Notes under the pieces: model-generated | Databases searched by the model: none | Told to the model about the DNA's origin: nothing | What the model saw: the letters and a program-made list of their open reading frames with translations, nothing else | Shown here: positions 33,411-43,721 of the stretch, piece after piece | Numbering within the stretch: the stretch's first letter is position 1 | Layout of the letters: each line of letters starts with the position of its first letter | Assembly (NCBI RefSeq): GCF_001999465.1 | Contig: NZ_MQMF01000001.1 | Location: 1,364,001-1,428,000, forward strand | Length of the DNA: 64,000 nt | Origin: Fictibacillus arsenicus | Lineage (GTDB): Bacteria; Bacillota; Bacilli; Bacillales; Fictibacillaceae | Direction: 5' to 3' | Translations under genes and position numbers: made by a program

Positions 33411-33959
33411 TTATAGTTTCGGATACACGACGGTTCCATCTTCTTCAATGATTGGCATGGCGCCCCACTTCCCCAATTCATGACGTACTATCCCAGGATT
33501 CCCTTTGGAATCAGGTATGAGATGGAGCACTTCCCATCCATTTGCCTGCAGCACGTTACTGATGAGAAGACGGTGGCATCTTGCCGGATGATGTTCTGAA
33601 CACATGTAGACGAGAGTCCTTTCTTTGGCCTGTTCCTTAAGCAGTTCCAAAGCATACTGAAAATCATCCGTCAGTGTGTAATTCGCATAGTTTTGAAAAG
33701 AGCGATTATTCCACCCTTCGTTCAATTGCTCACCTACCAGTCCCGACATTTTCCTTCTGCCGCCAAGACCGGGAAAATGGTGATAGTGAATCCCCGCTTC
33801 TTTCAGCCACTGGTCCATGTTTTCTTTTTTAAAGTGTGAACTCCTGCGACTTGCAGGAAATGCCCGGACATCTGCCACAAAGCTGATTTCTGCTGCTCCC
33901 AACAACTTCAAAAATTGTTCTTTCGAATGGTTATAATGTCCAATCGTATATACTTTCAT
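33411..33959 (-). CDS. DUF488 family protein
   Basis: This 182-residue protein matches DUF488: MKVYTIGHYNHSKEQFLKLL, VADVRAFPASRRSSHFKKEN, GIHYHHFPGLGGRRK, and a CSEHHPARCHRLLIS motif with paired Cys and His. The family is widespread and its biochemical role is not established. ATG at 33959 is preferred, with GGGAG 6 nt upstream. It appears to be a single-gene unit. Confidence 0.85.
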   Translation of the reverse strand: MKVYTIGHYNHSKEQFLKLLGAAEISFVADVRAFPASRRSSHFKKENMDQWLKEAGIHYHHFPGLGGRRKMSGLVGEQLNEGWNNRSFQNYANYTLTDDFQYALELLKEQAKERTLVYMCSEHHPARCHRLLISNVLQANGWEVLHLIPDSKGNPGIVRHELGKWGAMPIIEEDGTVVYPKL

Positions 33960-34098
33960 ATTCATCTCCCTAACTAAAATGCCACATCTAAAATTACCCT
34001 TATTAGATGAAAATGAATCAAAGGAACGATTCTTATAGCTGGGGTCTGGCGCCTGTGTTCAGATTAAACTACTAGTACTTAAATATCACTTAACCACC

Positions 34099-34578
34099 CT
34101 ACTTGTGGTATGGTTCATTCCGATTAATGCGAAAAGCCCTATATATCTGCTCTACTAACACGAGCTTCATTAGCTGGTGTGGATACGTAATTTTTCCGAA
34201 TGAAATTTTTTCATTAGCCCGCTTCATTACGGCATCACTAAGTCCAAGTGATCCTCCAATAACAAATGCCACTTTACTCTTCCCGTACGTTGCCAGCTTG
34301 TCCAAATTATCTGCCAGATCTTTTGAAGAAATGGCTTTTCCCTCAATGGCCATTGCGATGACATGAACATCTTGTCCGATTTTCGCTAGAATCCTTTCAC
34401 CTTCTGCATTTTTCACCATGATCATTTCCTGGTCACTTAACGTTTCAGGTGCTTTTTCATCGGGAACTTCTATAATATCTATCTTTGTGTAAGGTCCAAG
34501 CCTTTTTAAGTATTCGTCTATTCCTTGTTTTAAGTATTTTTCTTTTAGCTTCCCTACGGAAACAATTGATATATTCAC
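34099..34578 (-). CDS. rlmH: 23S rRNA (pseudouridine1915-N3)-methyltransferase RlmH
   Basis: This 159-residue SPOUT methyltransferase matches RlmH over its whole length: [20 protein letters not shown], the trefoil-knot SAM loop [35 protein letters not shown] and the C-terminal YHK. It methylates N3 of pseudouridine 1915 in helix 69 of 23S rRNA. Its position near walJ-htrC is the conserved one in Bacillaceae. DnaA-box-like sequences lie just upstream. Confidence 0.96.
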   Translation of the reverse strand: MNISIVSVGKLKEKYLKQGIDEYLKRLGPYTKIDIIEVPDEKAPETLSDQEMIMVKNAEGERILAKIGQDVHVIAMAIEGKAISSKDLADNLDKLATYGKSKVAFVIGGSLGLSDAVMKRANEKISFGKITYPHQLMKLVLVEQIYRAFRINRNEPYHK

Positions 34579-34605
34579 TTGTTGAAAACTCCTTTTCGAA
34601 ATAAG

Positions 34606-34627
34606 TTATCCCCAGAACTTATCCACA
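34606..34627 (+). promoter_or_regulatory. DnaA-box pair upstream of rlmH
   Basis: TTATCCACA at 34619-34627 is a perfect DnaA box, and TTATCCCCA at 34606-34614 differs by one base. Function is not shown. Confidence 0.4.
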
Positions 34628-34659
34628 TATGCACAATTAAGCCCATATATTGTAGGCGT

Positions 34660-34824
34660 TCATATGTTCGATACTTTATATACACCTGCTTCATTACAGT
34701 ATTCACATGTTGTTGATAACTCATCTTTCTCTGTTAGTAACTCTACAACTGGAGCTGTTTCAAACTCATCCACAATGATGTCAATCGCAAGCTCCGCATG
34801 CTCTTTACAGCAAATAATCTTCAT
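34660..34824 (-). CDS. CxxH/CxxC family small protein
   Basis: This 54-residue protein has ICCKEHAELAI near the start and TTCEYCNEAGVY near the end, the pattern that gives this Bacillus family its name. The two Cys/His pairs suggest zinc binding. It sits, as in related genomes, between rlmH and the htrC gene. ATG at 34824 has AAGGAG 8 nt upstream; nine extra residues from 34851 have no start signal. Function unknown. Confidence 0.85.
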   Translation of the reverse strand: MKIICCKEHAELAIDIIVDEFETAPVVELLTEKDELSTTCEYCNEAGVYKVSNI

Positions 34825-34841
34825 TTCACAATTCTCCTTAC

Positions 34842-34850
34842 TTATCCACA
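34842..34850 (+). promoter_or_regulatory. DnaA box
   Basis: A perfect TTATCCACA sits upstream of the CxxH/CxxC gene, 223 bp from the matching box at 34619. Confidence 0.4.
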
Positions 34851-34942
34851 ATTCTCTATCTTACACTACCGAATTCTTTTTCTTCTGTAAACGATATACA
34901 CGTAAAAAGTAGTCCACATATAGCGTTTTGTATACAAAATAA

Positions 34943-34970
34943 AAACAGGAGGTTCATCACCCCCTGCTCC
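34943..34970 (-). terminator. Terminator of the wal operon / htrC
   Basis: On the minus strand CAGGGGGT and ACCTCCTG form a stem, followed by TTTTTATTTT. Confidence 0.7.
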
Positions 34971-34977
34971 TATTATT

Positions 34978-36186
34978 TTATGTTTGCTTACCTAATTCAA
35001 CTTTAGCTGTTTGTTTTTTACCATCGCGATAAAAAACAACTTCGACTTCTTCACCAATTTTTGTTTTTGTATAAAGGAATTTACGAAGAGCGATCGGATC
35101 ATTGATCTTTTCGCCGTCCATTTCAACGATAACATCCATTTCTTTAATGCCAGCTCGTGCAGCTGGAGATGTTGGCGTGATCTCCATAACGACAATGCCG
35201 CCTTTTACACTGTCTGGGATCTTTAATGTCTGTTCACGATGGTAAGTATTTACCTGTGATAGAGGAATGATATTTACTCCTAAGAATGGTCTTCGTACTT
35301 CTCCGTACTTTTCAAGATCCTCAATAATGGGTCTTGCTACATCTGACGGAATCGCAAATCCTATTCCTTCTACTTCCTGCTGAGCTATTTTTGATGAATT
35401 AATCCCAATTACCTGTCCGGCTATATTAATGAGTGCTCCGCCGCTGTTTCCGGGGTTGATTGCTGCATCAGTCTGAATGACTTCAGCCTGCCAATCCGGA
35501 TTGCCATCTTGATCTAGATCTACTGGAATAGAACGGTCGGCACTTGAGACAATCCCTTGGGTGACTGATCCTGGAAAATTGCCTAGCGGGTTTCCAATTG
35601 CAATTGCAGGTTCTCCCCGTTTTAAGTCTCCAGATGTACCAAACTCAGCTACATCCTTGATTTTGCTTCCATCGATTTCTACAACCGCTAAGTCCATTAA
35701 AGGATCTGTACCGCGAAGTGTCCCTTTCAGCTTTGTTCCATTGCTTAAAGTGATTTCGATCTGGCTCGCATCAGCTACCACATGATCGTTTGTTACAACG
35801 TACGCTTTATTGCCTTCTTTTTTATAAATAACTCCTGATCCAGTACCTGCTGGCTGCTGGCTCCAAAAATCGGTTTGCTGAATGTTCACCACTTCTACCA
35901 CTGCATCCGATGCTTTGTCTACTGCATCGGTTACGTTTGTAGTAAGATCCACATCCACGTTTCTCTCAATCGCGTTTTCATCAGCACCAAGACCGTTTTC
36001 TTCTTCATTTGAAGGATACAGGTTATCCGGAAGCAAACCTGCGCCTCCTAGTGCTGGCACTGTAAATAATACTAGTAAACCGCCCAGAATCGCTCCTAGC
36101 AAAGCTGGTAGAAACTTACCTCCGCGATTTCCTTTTTGTCGAGATGAGGATTCATGATCTCCATCATAATAACCCATGTAAGTCAT
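34978..36186 (-). CDS. htrC: HtrA-type membrane-anchored serine protease
   Basis: This 402-residue trypsin-like protease/chaperone has a cytoplasmic N-terminus, one membrane segment (LPALLGAILGGLLVLFTV) and an extracytoplasmic catalytic domain with His in VVTNDHVVAD, Asp in DPLMDLAVVEID and Ser in NPGNSGGALI. A PDZ domain follows (GIKEMDVIVEMDGEKI). It degrades or refolds misfolded exported proteins. ATG at 36186 is chosen with AAAGGA 6 nt upstream; the frame extends to 36222. It closes the walRKHIJ-htrC cluster as in B. subtilis. Confidence 0.93.
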   Translation of the reverse strand: MTYMGYYDGDHESSSRQKGNRGGKFLPALLGAILGGLLVLFTVPALGGAGLLPDNLYPSNEEENGLGADENAIERNVDVDLTTNVTDAVDKASDAVVEVVNIQQTDFWSQQPAGTGSGVIYKKEGNKAYVVTNDHVVADASQIEITLSNGTKLKGTLRGTDPLMDLAVVEIDGSKIKDVAEFGTSGDLKRGEPAIAIGNPLGNFPGSVTQGIVSSADRSIPVDLDQDGNPDWQAEVIQTDAAINPGNSGGALINIAGQVIGINSSKIAQQEVEGIGFAIPSDVARPIIEDLEKYGEVRRPFLGVNIIPLSQVNTYHREQTLKIPDSVKGGIVVMEITPTSPAARAGIKEMDVIVEMDGEKINDPIALRKFLYTKTKIGEEVEVVFYRDGKKQTAKVELGKQT

Positions 36187-36334
36187 CACCGTTCCTTTCA
36201 ACAATGAAGTGTTCGAATTCATAACCCATTATAAGTAATAAGTCCTTAAATTATGGACATTTTGGGTTATTTTTCATAATTTCCCACACTTATTGTTATT
36301 TCCTGAAACGGTTTACTTTAAACAAGTAAGTTAT

Positions 36335-37132
36335 TTAAACGACTGCCAGCTTTGTTGGCTGACTCGCATCTGTATCATGTAAAATAACTTGATCTCCAGT
36401 CGAGATATCATGGGTTTTCAATGTTTGCTCCACTGCAAGACGAGCGATGTCCTTCATATTGTTATCTTTGCTAAGATGAGCTAAATAGATATGCTTAGTC
36501 CCGTCACCGATTACATCAGCAAGAGCATGACCGCAATCTTCGTTCGAGATATGTCCATGGTCTCCTAGAATACGGCGCTTAATGTTCCAAGGGTATCTCC
36601 CCATCATCAGCATATTGATATCATGGTTTGATTCTATAACAAGAGAATGACTATCCCTTATAATCCCTTTCATACGGTCGCTCACATAGCCTGTATCGGT
36701 CATTAAAGCTAGTTTCCTGCCATTATGATGAAACACATAGAACATCGGCTCAGCAGCGTCATGAGAGACGCCAAATGACTCTACTTCTAAATCATTAAAT
36801 GTTTTGACCGTTTCCATCTCAAACTCAAACTTCTGTTCCGTGTTTACTTCCCCAATTAGGCCATTCATTGCGTTCCACGTGTTTTTATTTGCATAGATAG
36901 GCAGCTTAAACTTTCGTGCCAGGACACCCAGCCCTTTGATATGGTCGCTGTGTTCATGAGTGACTAATACACCGTCGATATCTCCCACTTCTCCACAAGC
37001 GGCTTTTTCAAAAAGAATCTGTATCTGCTTAGCGCTGAGTCCAGCATCAACAAGCAGTCTTGTTTTCTCTGTTTCTACGTAAATCGCGTTCCCCGAGCTC
37101 CCGCTGGCGAGAACGCTAAATTTTAAACTCAT
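36335..37132 (-). CDS. walJ: WalJ (YycJ) metallo-beta-lactamase-fold hydrolase
   Basis: This 265-residue MBL-fold protein has the metal motif [13 protein letters not shown], further ligands in [19 protein letters not shown] and [10 protein letters not shown], and starts [20 protein letters not shown]. It is the conserved member of the wal operon and has been linked to DNA metabolism and nuclease activity. ATG at 37132 has AAGGA 10 nt upstream, and the length equals the B. subtilis protein. It follows walI with a 16-bp gap. Confidence 0.93.
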   Translation of the reverse strand: MSLKFSVLASGSSGNAIYVETEKTRLLVDAGLSAKQIQILFEKAACGEVGDIDGVLVTHEHSDHIKGLGVLARKFKLPIYANKNTWNAMNGLIGEVNTEQKFEFEMETVKTFNDLEVESFGVSHDAAEPMFYVFHHNGRKLALMTDTGYVSDRMKGIIRDSHSLVIESNHDINMLMMGRYPWNIKRRILGDHGHISNEDCGHALADVIGDGTKHIYLAHLSKDNNMKDIARLAVEQTLKTHDISTGDQVILHDTDASQPTKLAVV

Positions 37133-37148
37133 AACCGCATGTTCCTTT

Positions 37149-37994
37149 CTACTCCTCTTTTTCAGATAACACTTGAATGGAACTGTCAGTTGCATTGACT
37201 AAATATTGTCCGTTCTCTGTTTCAATCAGCCAGGTTGGTGCATAAACCTGAAGATCCCCTACACCTACAAGACTGTAATATCCTAGTTTGATATTTTTAA
37301 TTTTATGGCCTTTTTTTAAGTGGCTAGTATCTAATAAACGTCCTAATGCTTTTTTGGGAGTAATGATTTCTTGAAAGGCACCTTGACGCATAATTCCTAA
37401 ATACGTTTGTGTGAATTCCGTTAAGTTCCCTTTATCGTCGAGTTTGAATTTAATCATACCATTTGGTGCTTCATAATCTAGTTCTGAACCTTTTGGAGTT
37501 TCAAAGTTAGCAGTATTATAAAAAATTGGCTTTTCTAGGTAAACCTGGTTAAACCAGATGATCTTTTCTTCCTTGTCCCATTCATAAAATCTGTAATCTT
37601 TGCCTCGAGTCACGTTTTCTTCCAAGAATTTTCCTAACTCATCGATGAGATCTTTTGTATCCTTTTCAGGAAGATCAATTGGTTCTTCCAGCTTATAATG
37701 CAGTGTAATATCCGTGCTGGCATCCTCATCAAGTGAAATGTTTTTTGAACTTAGTTCTTGCTCTTCTTCCGTAAATTTGTAGCGCTGAGCACTAATTAAA
37801 GTCTGTTCAGCTTTGTATTTTGGAAGTTTATCCTGATATGAGATTTTATTGATCGCTAACCTTTCTTCTAAAGGCTGTTCCGAAAGATAGGCAATATTGT
37901 TTATATCGTTTTTTTGGTAGAGCTGGTAACCCAGAAACAAGTTCAAGACAAGAAAGGTAAGGATAAAGATGCTTTTTGTTTTCTTCCAATCCAA
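37149..37994 (-). CDS. walI: WalI (YycI), regulator of WalK
   Basis: This 281-residue protein has a short cytoplasmic N-terminus, one membrane helix ([19 protein letters not shown]) and an extracytoplasmic domain of about 245 residues. With WalH it contacts WalK and restrains its kinase activity in B. subtilis. The start is TTG immediately after the walH stop, so the two are translationally linked. Sequence, size and order are as expected for the family. Confidence 0.93.
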   Translation of the reverse strand: MDWKKTKSIFILTFLVLNLFLGYQLYQKNDINNIAYLSEQPLEERLAINKISYQDKLPKYKAEQTLISAQRYKFTEEEQELSSKNISLDEDASTDITLHYKLEEPIDLPEKDTKDLIDELGKFLEENVTRGKDYRFYEWDKEEKIIWFNQVYLEKPIFYNTANFETPKGSELDYEAPNGMIKFKLDDKGNLTEFTQTYLGIMRQGAFQEIITPKKALGRLLDTSHLKKGHKIKNIKLGYYSLVGVGDLQVYAPTWLIETENGQYLVNATDSSIQVLSEKEE

Positions 37995-39404
37995 TTAAAA
38001 CCCTTCCTCTCTGTCTTCTTTAAATAATGGCTCCCAGCCTTTTATGTCATAATTAATAAACCACTGCGGTTCAAGCATATAGATATGAGGTTCACGCTTT
38101 TTCATGGTATATCCGATGCGAATGTCCTTAATATAGTTGGTGTTATAATCAGATTCTTTCAGTTTATTTATAACTGAGTCTCCAGATTGTATAGTAACTT
38201 CTTCTGTTAATGAAGAAGGAATGGACGTCTCGCTTAAATCCAGCTGAACTAAAGATCGTTCATATTCCTGCAATTCGTTTTCGTACCAAGTTAAACTCAT
38301 TTGTATTTCTGGATCGAGTACAGGGAGGTTTTCAACAAACAGCCAAAAGTCAGTTGTATAGGTACCTATATTCCATAAAATATATGGATTTCCCCAGCCC
38401 GCATGAGTATTAATATAGTCTATCGATTGAAAGAGCGGTGAGATTTGGGTTGTATTCGGATTTGCGGATCCAGCAAAATTTGTATACGTAAAACGATTTT
38501 GCAGGATTTTAACGACCATTGCTGCTGTTCCATCCGCATACGTTATTTCATTATCGCTTGTTGCACTCTTTACAGCTTGTGGATCTTTAAAGAGGGCTTT
38601 CTTATACAATTCATACGTGTCTTCGTTTGTCGCTCTAGAAATATAGTTATATTTGTTAAGTTCCAGCTTGTTTTTCGGGAAGTAGAACCTTTGCTGAATT
38701 TCATTCTGGCCATCGTCATTCCTCTGTTCAATATCATAAGAAAGATAAGGAACCAGACTGCTATTGGCAACCATATCATCAATGTCATTTATTAATGGAA
38801 GCAGCGCATTATTAGAAGCTTTAATCTTTTGCATCTTCTTTGACTGATAGGATACTAAATATCCTTCTATACTGCCTGAAGAATCACTTTTGTAAAGAAA
38901 GATCCTGTCGACGTATTGCGGTTTGCTTGCCGTAATTTCCGATTCAAAAGAGAATACTTCTTTATAGATTTCTTGTGTCATTTCTACAGGATAAATAACT
39001 TCGATGTATTGGTGATCAGTTTCTTTTATCAATTTGTCTTCAGGGTCAAACGGCAGAGTTCTTGTACCGGGTTCAATAATAAACTTAGTTTCTTTTAATG
39101 TGTTGTGAAATTTTTCTATTACATTATTAGCCTCTGCCCCATATAACTTGCTCCCGTTATGATAGATAACTTGCGTTGGATTGACTACGTCTTGAATTTC
39201 CGCCGGATCATCTACTTCTTGTTTTTTTACGGTCCGCGCGTCTTCTAAAAATGGATAGCTTGGTTTAAACGTCCATAGACTCCAAGTTAGTACAAGGCTT
39301 AATAAAATAAGCGCAGTTAGTGTAACCGATTTGATAAGTTCATAGTTCTCACGGAAAAGAGTAATTATTTTTCTGGTATTTGTAATCCATTTTAACCAAT
39401 TCAT
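37995..39404 (-). CDS. walH: WalH (YycH), regulator of WalK
   Basis: This 469-residue single-pass protein has a membrane helix near residues 25-45 (SVTLTALILLSLVLTWSLW) followed by a large extracytoplasmic region. The ATG overlaps the walK stop by 4 bp (ATGA), giving translational coupling. In B. subtilis it forms a complex with WalI and WalK that keeps the essential kinase in check. No catalytic motif is expected or seen. Confidence 0.94.
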   Translation of the reverse strand: MNWLKWITNTRKIITLFRENYELIKSVTLTALILLSLVLTWSLWTFKPSYPFLEDARTVKKQEVDDPAEIQDVVNPTQVIYHNGSKLYGAEANNVIEKFHNTLKETKFIIEPGTRTLPFDPEDKLIKETDHQYIEVIYPVEMTQEIYKEVFSFESEITASKPQYVDRIFLYKSDSSGSIEGYLVSYQSKKMQKIKASNNALLPLINDIDDMVANSSLVPYLSYDIEQRNDDGQNEIQQRFYFPKNKLELNKYNYISRATNEDTYELYKKALFKDPQAVKSATSDNEITYADGTAAMVVKILQNRFTYTNFAGSANPNTTQISPLFQSIDYINTHAGWGNPYILWNIGTYTTDFWLFVENLPVLDPEIQMSLTWYENELQEYERSLVQLDLSETSIPSSLTEEVTIQSGDSVINKLKESDYNTNYIKDIRIGYTMKKREPHIYMLEPQWFINYDIKGWEPLFKEDREEGF

Positions 39405-41236
39405 CGCTGCCCCTCCCTAACTTTTCTTAAAGGAAGAGTAAAATGTATCGTCGTTCCTTGTCCCCATTCACTTTCTGCCCAAATATCCCCGCCATGTGCA
39501 AGAACAATTTCTTTTGCGATCGCAAGACCAAGTCCTGTACCGCCAAGGTCTCTGGAACGAGCACGGTCGACACGGAAAAAGCGGTCGAAAATTTTAGACA
39601 CGTTATTTTTCGGTATCCCTACACCTTGATCAGAAATACTTACTTTTACTTTTCTTCCGGTGATTGCAACAGCAACTGTTATCGTACCGCCTTCAGGAGA
39701 GTATTTCATTGCATTAGAAATGATATTATCTAACACCTGAGTCATTTTATCTGTATCTAACTGAACAGGTATCACATTGTCAGGGAGAGAACGGGACAGT
39801 TCAATGTTCTCCTTCTCAAGCATCTCAAACCGCTCAATAATACCATCCAGGAAATCTACTAAATCAATTTCACGGAAATTAAACCGATAGTCTTTGCTGT
39901 CCATTTTTGATAACTGAAGCAAATCGGTAACGAGACGGATCATACGCTCTGTTTCGTTTTGAGTCACCTCTAAAAAGCGCGGTGCTATGTTTTCATCCTG
40001 CCATGCACCATCCGCAAGAGCTTCCAGGTAGCTCCTCATCGTAGTAAGCGGTGTTCTTAATTCATGTGATACGTTAAAAACGAACTCTCTTCGTTCATTA
40101 TCAATCTGTTCTTGTTCCGTAACATCATGTAATACACAAATTAGACCGTTAATCGGACCATCGTCTTTTTGGATCGTTGAAAAATTTGCTCGAACAACAT
40201 AATGAAGATCATCCGTACTGAAATCGAGCAGCATGGATTCATATTCGTTATAGAGCTCTTCCCACGTGTAATTTGTATTTAATCGCAATAGCTCCATCAG
40301 TGATGTACCAAGAGCGTTCTGTCTTGAAATATTCAGCATTTCTTCCGCCCGGTCATTCATTAGAATGATCGCTCCATCCCGGTCGGTTGCGATTACTCCA
40401 TCTGTCATATAGGTTAAGACCGAACGAAGTTTTCTTCTTTCACTCTCTGTAATAGCTGTCGCTTCCTGAAGTTTTTTCGTCAGGTTATTAAACGTCATCG
40501 CGAGTTGACCGATCTCATCATCTCCATAAAGCTGTACTTTACGGGAAAAGTCACCTCTTGCCATAACGAGGGCCTGTTTTCTCATATCCGCCATCGGACG
40601 CGTTATCGTCCGCGCCAAAAAGACACCAAGAAGTCCTGTAATAATAAGGGCTATTACAGTACCGGTAACTAAAATATTATTAATTCGCTGTATTTGTTTA
40701 AAAATGCTCTCAATCGATGCTTCTAAATAGATTGCACCGATGGTTGGTCCATTGTTGTCAATTTTAATCGGCTTAGCAAGAACCATCACCCGCTCGCCTT
40801 CGGGAGTCAGCATGACCTCGTCATCCACTGTCCCTTCAAGCGCAAGTTTGATTTTTGGATTAAAGCTGACCTGGCCTAGTAATCTAGGATTGCTGCTTGC
40901 TAGCACAGTGCCCTCTTTATTAAGAACCTGAACTTCTTTTTCTTCGAATTCCTCGTCAATTAACGCTTGAATATCACCTTCAAGCGTTTTTTCAGGTTCT
41001 GTCCCATCTTCTGTTTTTTGATCTTTGTAGCTCTTTTCGTCCTTCATTTTTTGCTCAATATTAAACTCCAGCAAATTCACTCTGTCATAAAGTGATTTTG
41101 TGAAGTTCTGTCGCAGATCCGTCTCTAAATTGTTAATAAAATAGACGCTGATTACCTGCATGGCTATTAATATGAGCAAAACATAAATCAATACAAATTT
41201 CACATGTATTGATTTAAAAAAATTGACTTTATCCAT
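39401..41236 (-). CDS. walK: Essential cell-wall sensor histidine kinase WalK
   Basis: This 611-residue kinase has TM1 (about 12-32), an extracytoplasmic sensor loop, TM2 (about 185-207), HAMP (RTITRPMADMRKQALVMARG), PAS (VLTYMTDGVIATDRDGAII), and HisKA with the phospho-accepting His in FVFNVSHELRTPLTTMRSY. The ATPase domain has N box NIISNAMKYS, G1 VSISDQGVGIPK and G2 GTGLGLAIAK. It phosphorylates WalR to control autolysins and peptidoglycan remodelling. It lies 5 bp after walR and overlaps walH. Confidence 0.97.
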   Translation of the reverse strand: MDKVNFFKSIHVKFVLIYVLLILIAMQVISVYFINNLETDLRQNFTKSLYDRVNLLEFNIEQKMKDEKSYKDQKTEDGTEPEKTLEGDIQALIDEEFEEKEVQVLNKEGTVLASSNPRLLGQVSFNPKIKLALEGTVDDEVMLTPEGERVMVLAKPIKIDNNGPTIGAIYLEASIESIFKQIQRINNILVTGTVIALIITGLLGVFLARTITRPMADMRKQALVMARGDFSRKVQLYGDDEIGQLAMTFNNLTKKLQEATAITESERRKLRSVLTYMTDGVIATDRDGAIILMNDRAEEMLNISRQNALGTSLMELLRLNTNYTWEELYNEYESMLLDFSTDDLHYVVRANFSTIQKDDGPINGLICVLHDVTEQEQIDNERREFVFNVSHELRTPLTTMRSYLEALADGAWQDENIAPRFLEVTQNETERMIRLVTDLLQLSKMDSKDYRFNFREIDLVDFLDGIIERFEMLEKENIELSRSLPDNVIPVQLDTDKMTQVLDNIISNAMKYSPEGGTITVAVAITGRKVKVSISDQGVGIPKNNVSKIFDRFFRVDRARSRDLGGTGLGLAIAKEIVLAHGGDIWAESEWGQGTTIHFTLPLRKVREGQR

Positions 41237-41241
41237 GATGA

Positions 41242-41946
41242 TTACTCCTGGTCAGGATTTCTTAGGTAATACCCCACTCCGCGTCTAGTAATGATCCACA
41301 ATGGGTGACTCGGATTATCTTCCACTTTTTCACGCAGACGGCGCACCGTAACGTCGACAGTACGGACATCACCGAAATAATCATAGCCCCAAACTGTCTG
41401 CAGCAAGTGTTCACGAGTCATTACTTGGCCGATATGTTTAGCTAAATAATGAAGCAGTTCAAACTCCCGATGTGTCAGTTCTATCGTTTCTCCGCGCTTT
41501 GTAACAATATAAGCGTCAGGATGTATCGTAAGAGAACCAATGGTAATTTCGTTGTTCTCATCTACCTCGCGCTCAGACTCCTGCTGATGGCGTCGCAGAT
41601 TGGCTTTAACGCGTGCGATCAGCTCGCGTGTGCTGAAAGGCTTCGTTACATAATCGTCTGCACCAAGCTCAAGTCCAAGTACTTTATCAATTTCCGAATC
41701 TTTTGCAGTCAGCATAATGATCGGCATATCGTATTTTTTGCGTATCTCACGGCATACTTCCATACCATCTTTCAATGGAAGCATGATATCGAGCAGAATC
41801 ATGTCTGGCTTCTCTTTTTCAACCTTTTCCAGCGCATTGATGCCATCGTATGCACACATAACCGTGAAGCCTTCTTTTTCAAGATTAAACTGCAGAATAT
41901 CTGCAATCGGTTTTTCATCATCCACAACGAGAATTTTCTTATCCAT
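41242..41946 (-). CDS. walR: Response regulator WalR (YycF)
   Basis: This 234-residue OmpR-family regulator has receiver phospho-acceptor Asp53 in [10 protein letters not shown], the conserved Lys in [14 protein letters not shown], and a C-terminal winged helix ([20 protein letters not shown]). It binds TGTWAH-N5-TGTWAH boxes to control cell-wall hydrolase genes. It is first gene of the wal operon. A match to the WalR box lies upstream of the adjacent M23 peptidase gene at 43722. Confidence 0.97.
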   Translation of the reverse strand: MDKKILVVDDEKPIADILQFNLEKEGFTVMCAYDGINALEKVEKEKPDMILLDIMLPLKDGMEVCREIRKKYDMPIIMLTAKDSEIDKVLGLELGADDYVTKPFSTRELIARVKANLRRHQQESEREVDENNEITIGSLTIHPDAYIVTKRGETIELTHREFELLHYLAKHIGQVMTREHLLQTVWGYDYFGDVRTVDVTVRRLREKVEDNPSHPLWIITRRGVGYYLRNPDQE

Positions 41947-42094
41947 GGGAACGCTCCTTTTTTCGGAAACTCTATTTTAATGAAAGCCTGAATGAATTTT
42001 GAATTTTAGTATTGTATAAAATGCTGTATCTCTACTATTTTATCATAAGTGAAACTTTCTCCATAATACCGGGAAAACCTTTAAATTCAAATAA

Positions 42095-42132
42095 GAAAAA
42101 CCTCCCAGGAAAAAATCTTTCCCAGGAGGCAC
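42095..42132 (-). terminator. Terminator of the M23 peptidase gene
   Basis: On the minus strand GCCTCCTGGGAAA and TTTCCTGGGAGG-type arms pair around AGATTT, followed by TTTTTCTT. Confidence 0.85.
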
Positions 42133-42143
42133 TGCGCTTATTT

Positions 42144-43595
42144 TTACAGATAGTCTTCAGGGTTTTGCAGCACTCCGTTTTTATATACCTCAAAGTGCAG
42201 ATGAACACCTGTTGACTGCCCAGTTGATCCCATAACACCAATTTTAGAACCCTTTTGCACAACATCCCCCGTTGATACAGAAAGGGAACTTAAATGTGCA
42301 TAGATCGTTCTCATTCCATTATTATGGTTGATGATGATTTTGTTTCCGTAATCTCCATCCCATCCTGCAAACGCAACGGTTCCGTTATCTGCTGCAAGAA
42401 TAGATCGATTCGATGGACGGGCAATATCCATTCCTTTATGCTGGCGTCCCCAGCGTGATCCCATATGACTGGAGATGTAACCTCCAACAGCTGGCCACGA
42501 AAGCTGGCCTGTTCCTTTTGAAGGGATTATTTTCGTTCCGATCTTCTGAATCTCTGTTACCGGCGCTTTCACCTGCTCTTGGTTCAAAATATCTTTTTGG
42601 ATCGTTTTACCGTTCGTTTTTCTAACGGTATACGTAATATCCTCTAATCCTTTTTGACCTTTTTGAACGATTTTCGTTTCGCCTTTTTCAAGCGTACTAT
42701 CTTCTTGTTTTTCTATTTTAAAAGGTATCTCATTTTGAGTTCGAGTTGCTTCATAGACAAGTACTTGTGTAAAAGGTTTCTTCTCTGTAACCGTTACTTT
42801 TTCACCTCCATGGATAACGGGTACTAACACAAGACGCGGATTTAGCGTGAAAAACTGATCCATTGTCAGATGATACTTTTCCGTAATGCCTTCTACCGTT
42901 TCACCTTCTTGAATGATGTGTTCCTTCTTCTGAAGCGTTCCTTCCTTAATACGAGTGATCGCTTCATCAACTGAAACCAATTCACTTAAAGAGGTTTGAG
43001 CTTTTCTAACTAAAATTGGCGATGAAAAGTCTATGTCTACTACTTTACTTTCCCCTGCCTGCAGTTCAGGAATTTCAACTTCCTTATCTTCAGCTTTATT
43101 TTTTTCAATGGCGTCCAGTTCCTCTTTTGAAACATGCTCCAGCTTCATTTTCAGTAGAATGTCTTCCGCTTCTTTTTCACTGGATACATAGGCTACAGTT
43201 TGTCCATCTATCACGAGACGGTAAGCTTCTAATGAGACTGACAGCGTTTTCGATAACGCTTCTCTTGCAGCTTCATTATCAAATTGTGGTCTAAACATCT
43301 TTTCTGGCTTAAGTTCAATAGATTCGTTTAATGTAAAAGCAAAAGCACCTTTTTTACCTTTTGCATTTTGAATATATTGTTCTACAGTCCGGTCCACGAC
43401 GCTTTTTTCACGAACTGTGCCGATTTTCTTCCCATCTACATAGACATGGAAAACGGTCTTGATTAATTGGTTATCGTCATGATGCGCATATGTTACCGAT
43501 GAATTCATCGTAAAAGTTGTTAGTAATAGGATAACCGCCACAAAAAATGGCACTGTCTTTTTTATAAATCTTTCAGTGGTTTTTCGATTTTGCAC
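42144..43595 (-). CDS. Exported M23 endopeptidase with LysM and G5 domains
   Basis: This 483-residue cell-wall enzyme has a signal or anchor helix (TVPFFVAVILLLTTFTMNSS), a LysM domain (IIQEGETVEGITEKYHLTMD), a G5-type domain (FKIEKQEDSTLEKGETKIVQ) and a C-terminal M23 metallopeptidase with zinc ligands in GRQHKGMDIA and HLHFEVY. It should cut peptidoglycan cross-links. The start is GTG with AGGGGGA upstream. It lies directly upstream of walR in the same orientation, with its own terminator. The WalR-like box in its promoter region suggests WalRK control. Confidence 0.9.
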   Translation of the reverse strand: MQNRKTTERFIKKTVPFFVAVILLLTTFTMNSSVTYAHHDDNQLIKTVFHVYVDGKKIGTVREKSVVDRTVEQYIQNAKGKKGAFAFTLNESIELKPEKMFRPQFDNEAAREALSKTLSVSLEAYRLVIDGQTVAYVSSEKEAEDILLKMKLEHVSKEELDAIEKNKAEDKEVEIPELQAGESKVVDIDFSSPILVRKAQTSLSELVSVDEAITRIKEGTLQKKEHIIQEGETVEGITEKYHLTMDQFFTLNPRLVLVPVIHGGEKVTVTEKKPFTQVLVYEATRTQNEIPFKIEKQEDSTLEKGETKIVQKGQKGLEDITYTVRKTNGKTIQKDILNQEQVKAPVTEIQKIGTKIIPSKGTGQLSWPAVGGYISSHMGSRWGRQHKGMDIARPSNRSILAADNGTVAFAGWDGDYGNKIIINHNNGMRTIYAHLSSLSVSTGDVVQKGSKIGVMGSTGQSTGVHLHFEVYKNGVLQNPEDYL

Positions 43596-43721
43596 GTTCT
43601 AGTTCCCCCTAAAGATCCTCTGCTATATCTAAGCTAAGTCTATTGTCCTATGACAAAATTCTCCTTAATCCTTTTGTATCCTATCACAATGAACTTCAAT
43701 TTGTCAGAATTTCACGTATTT

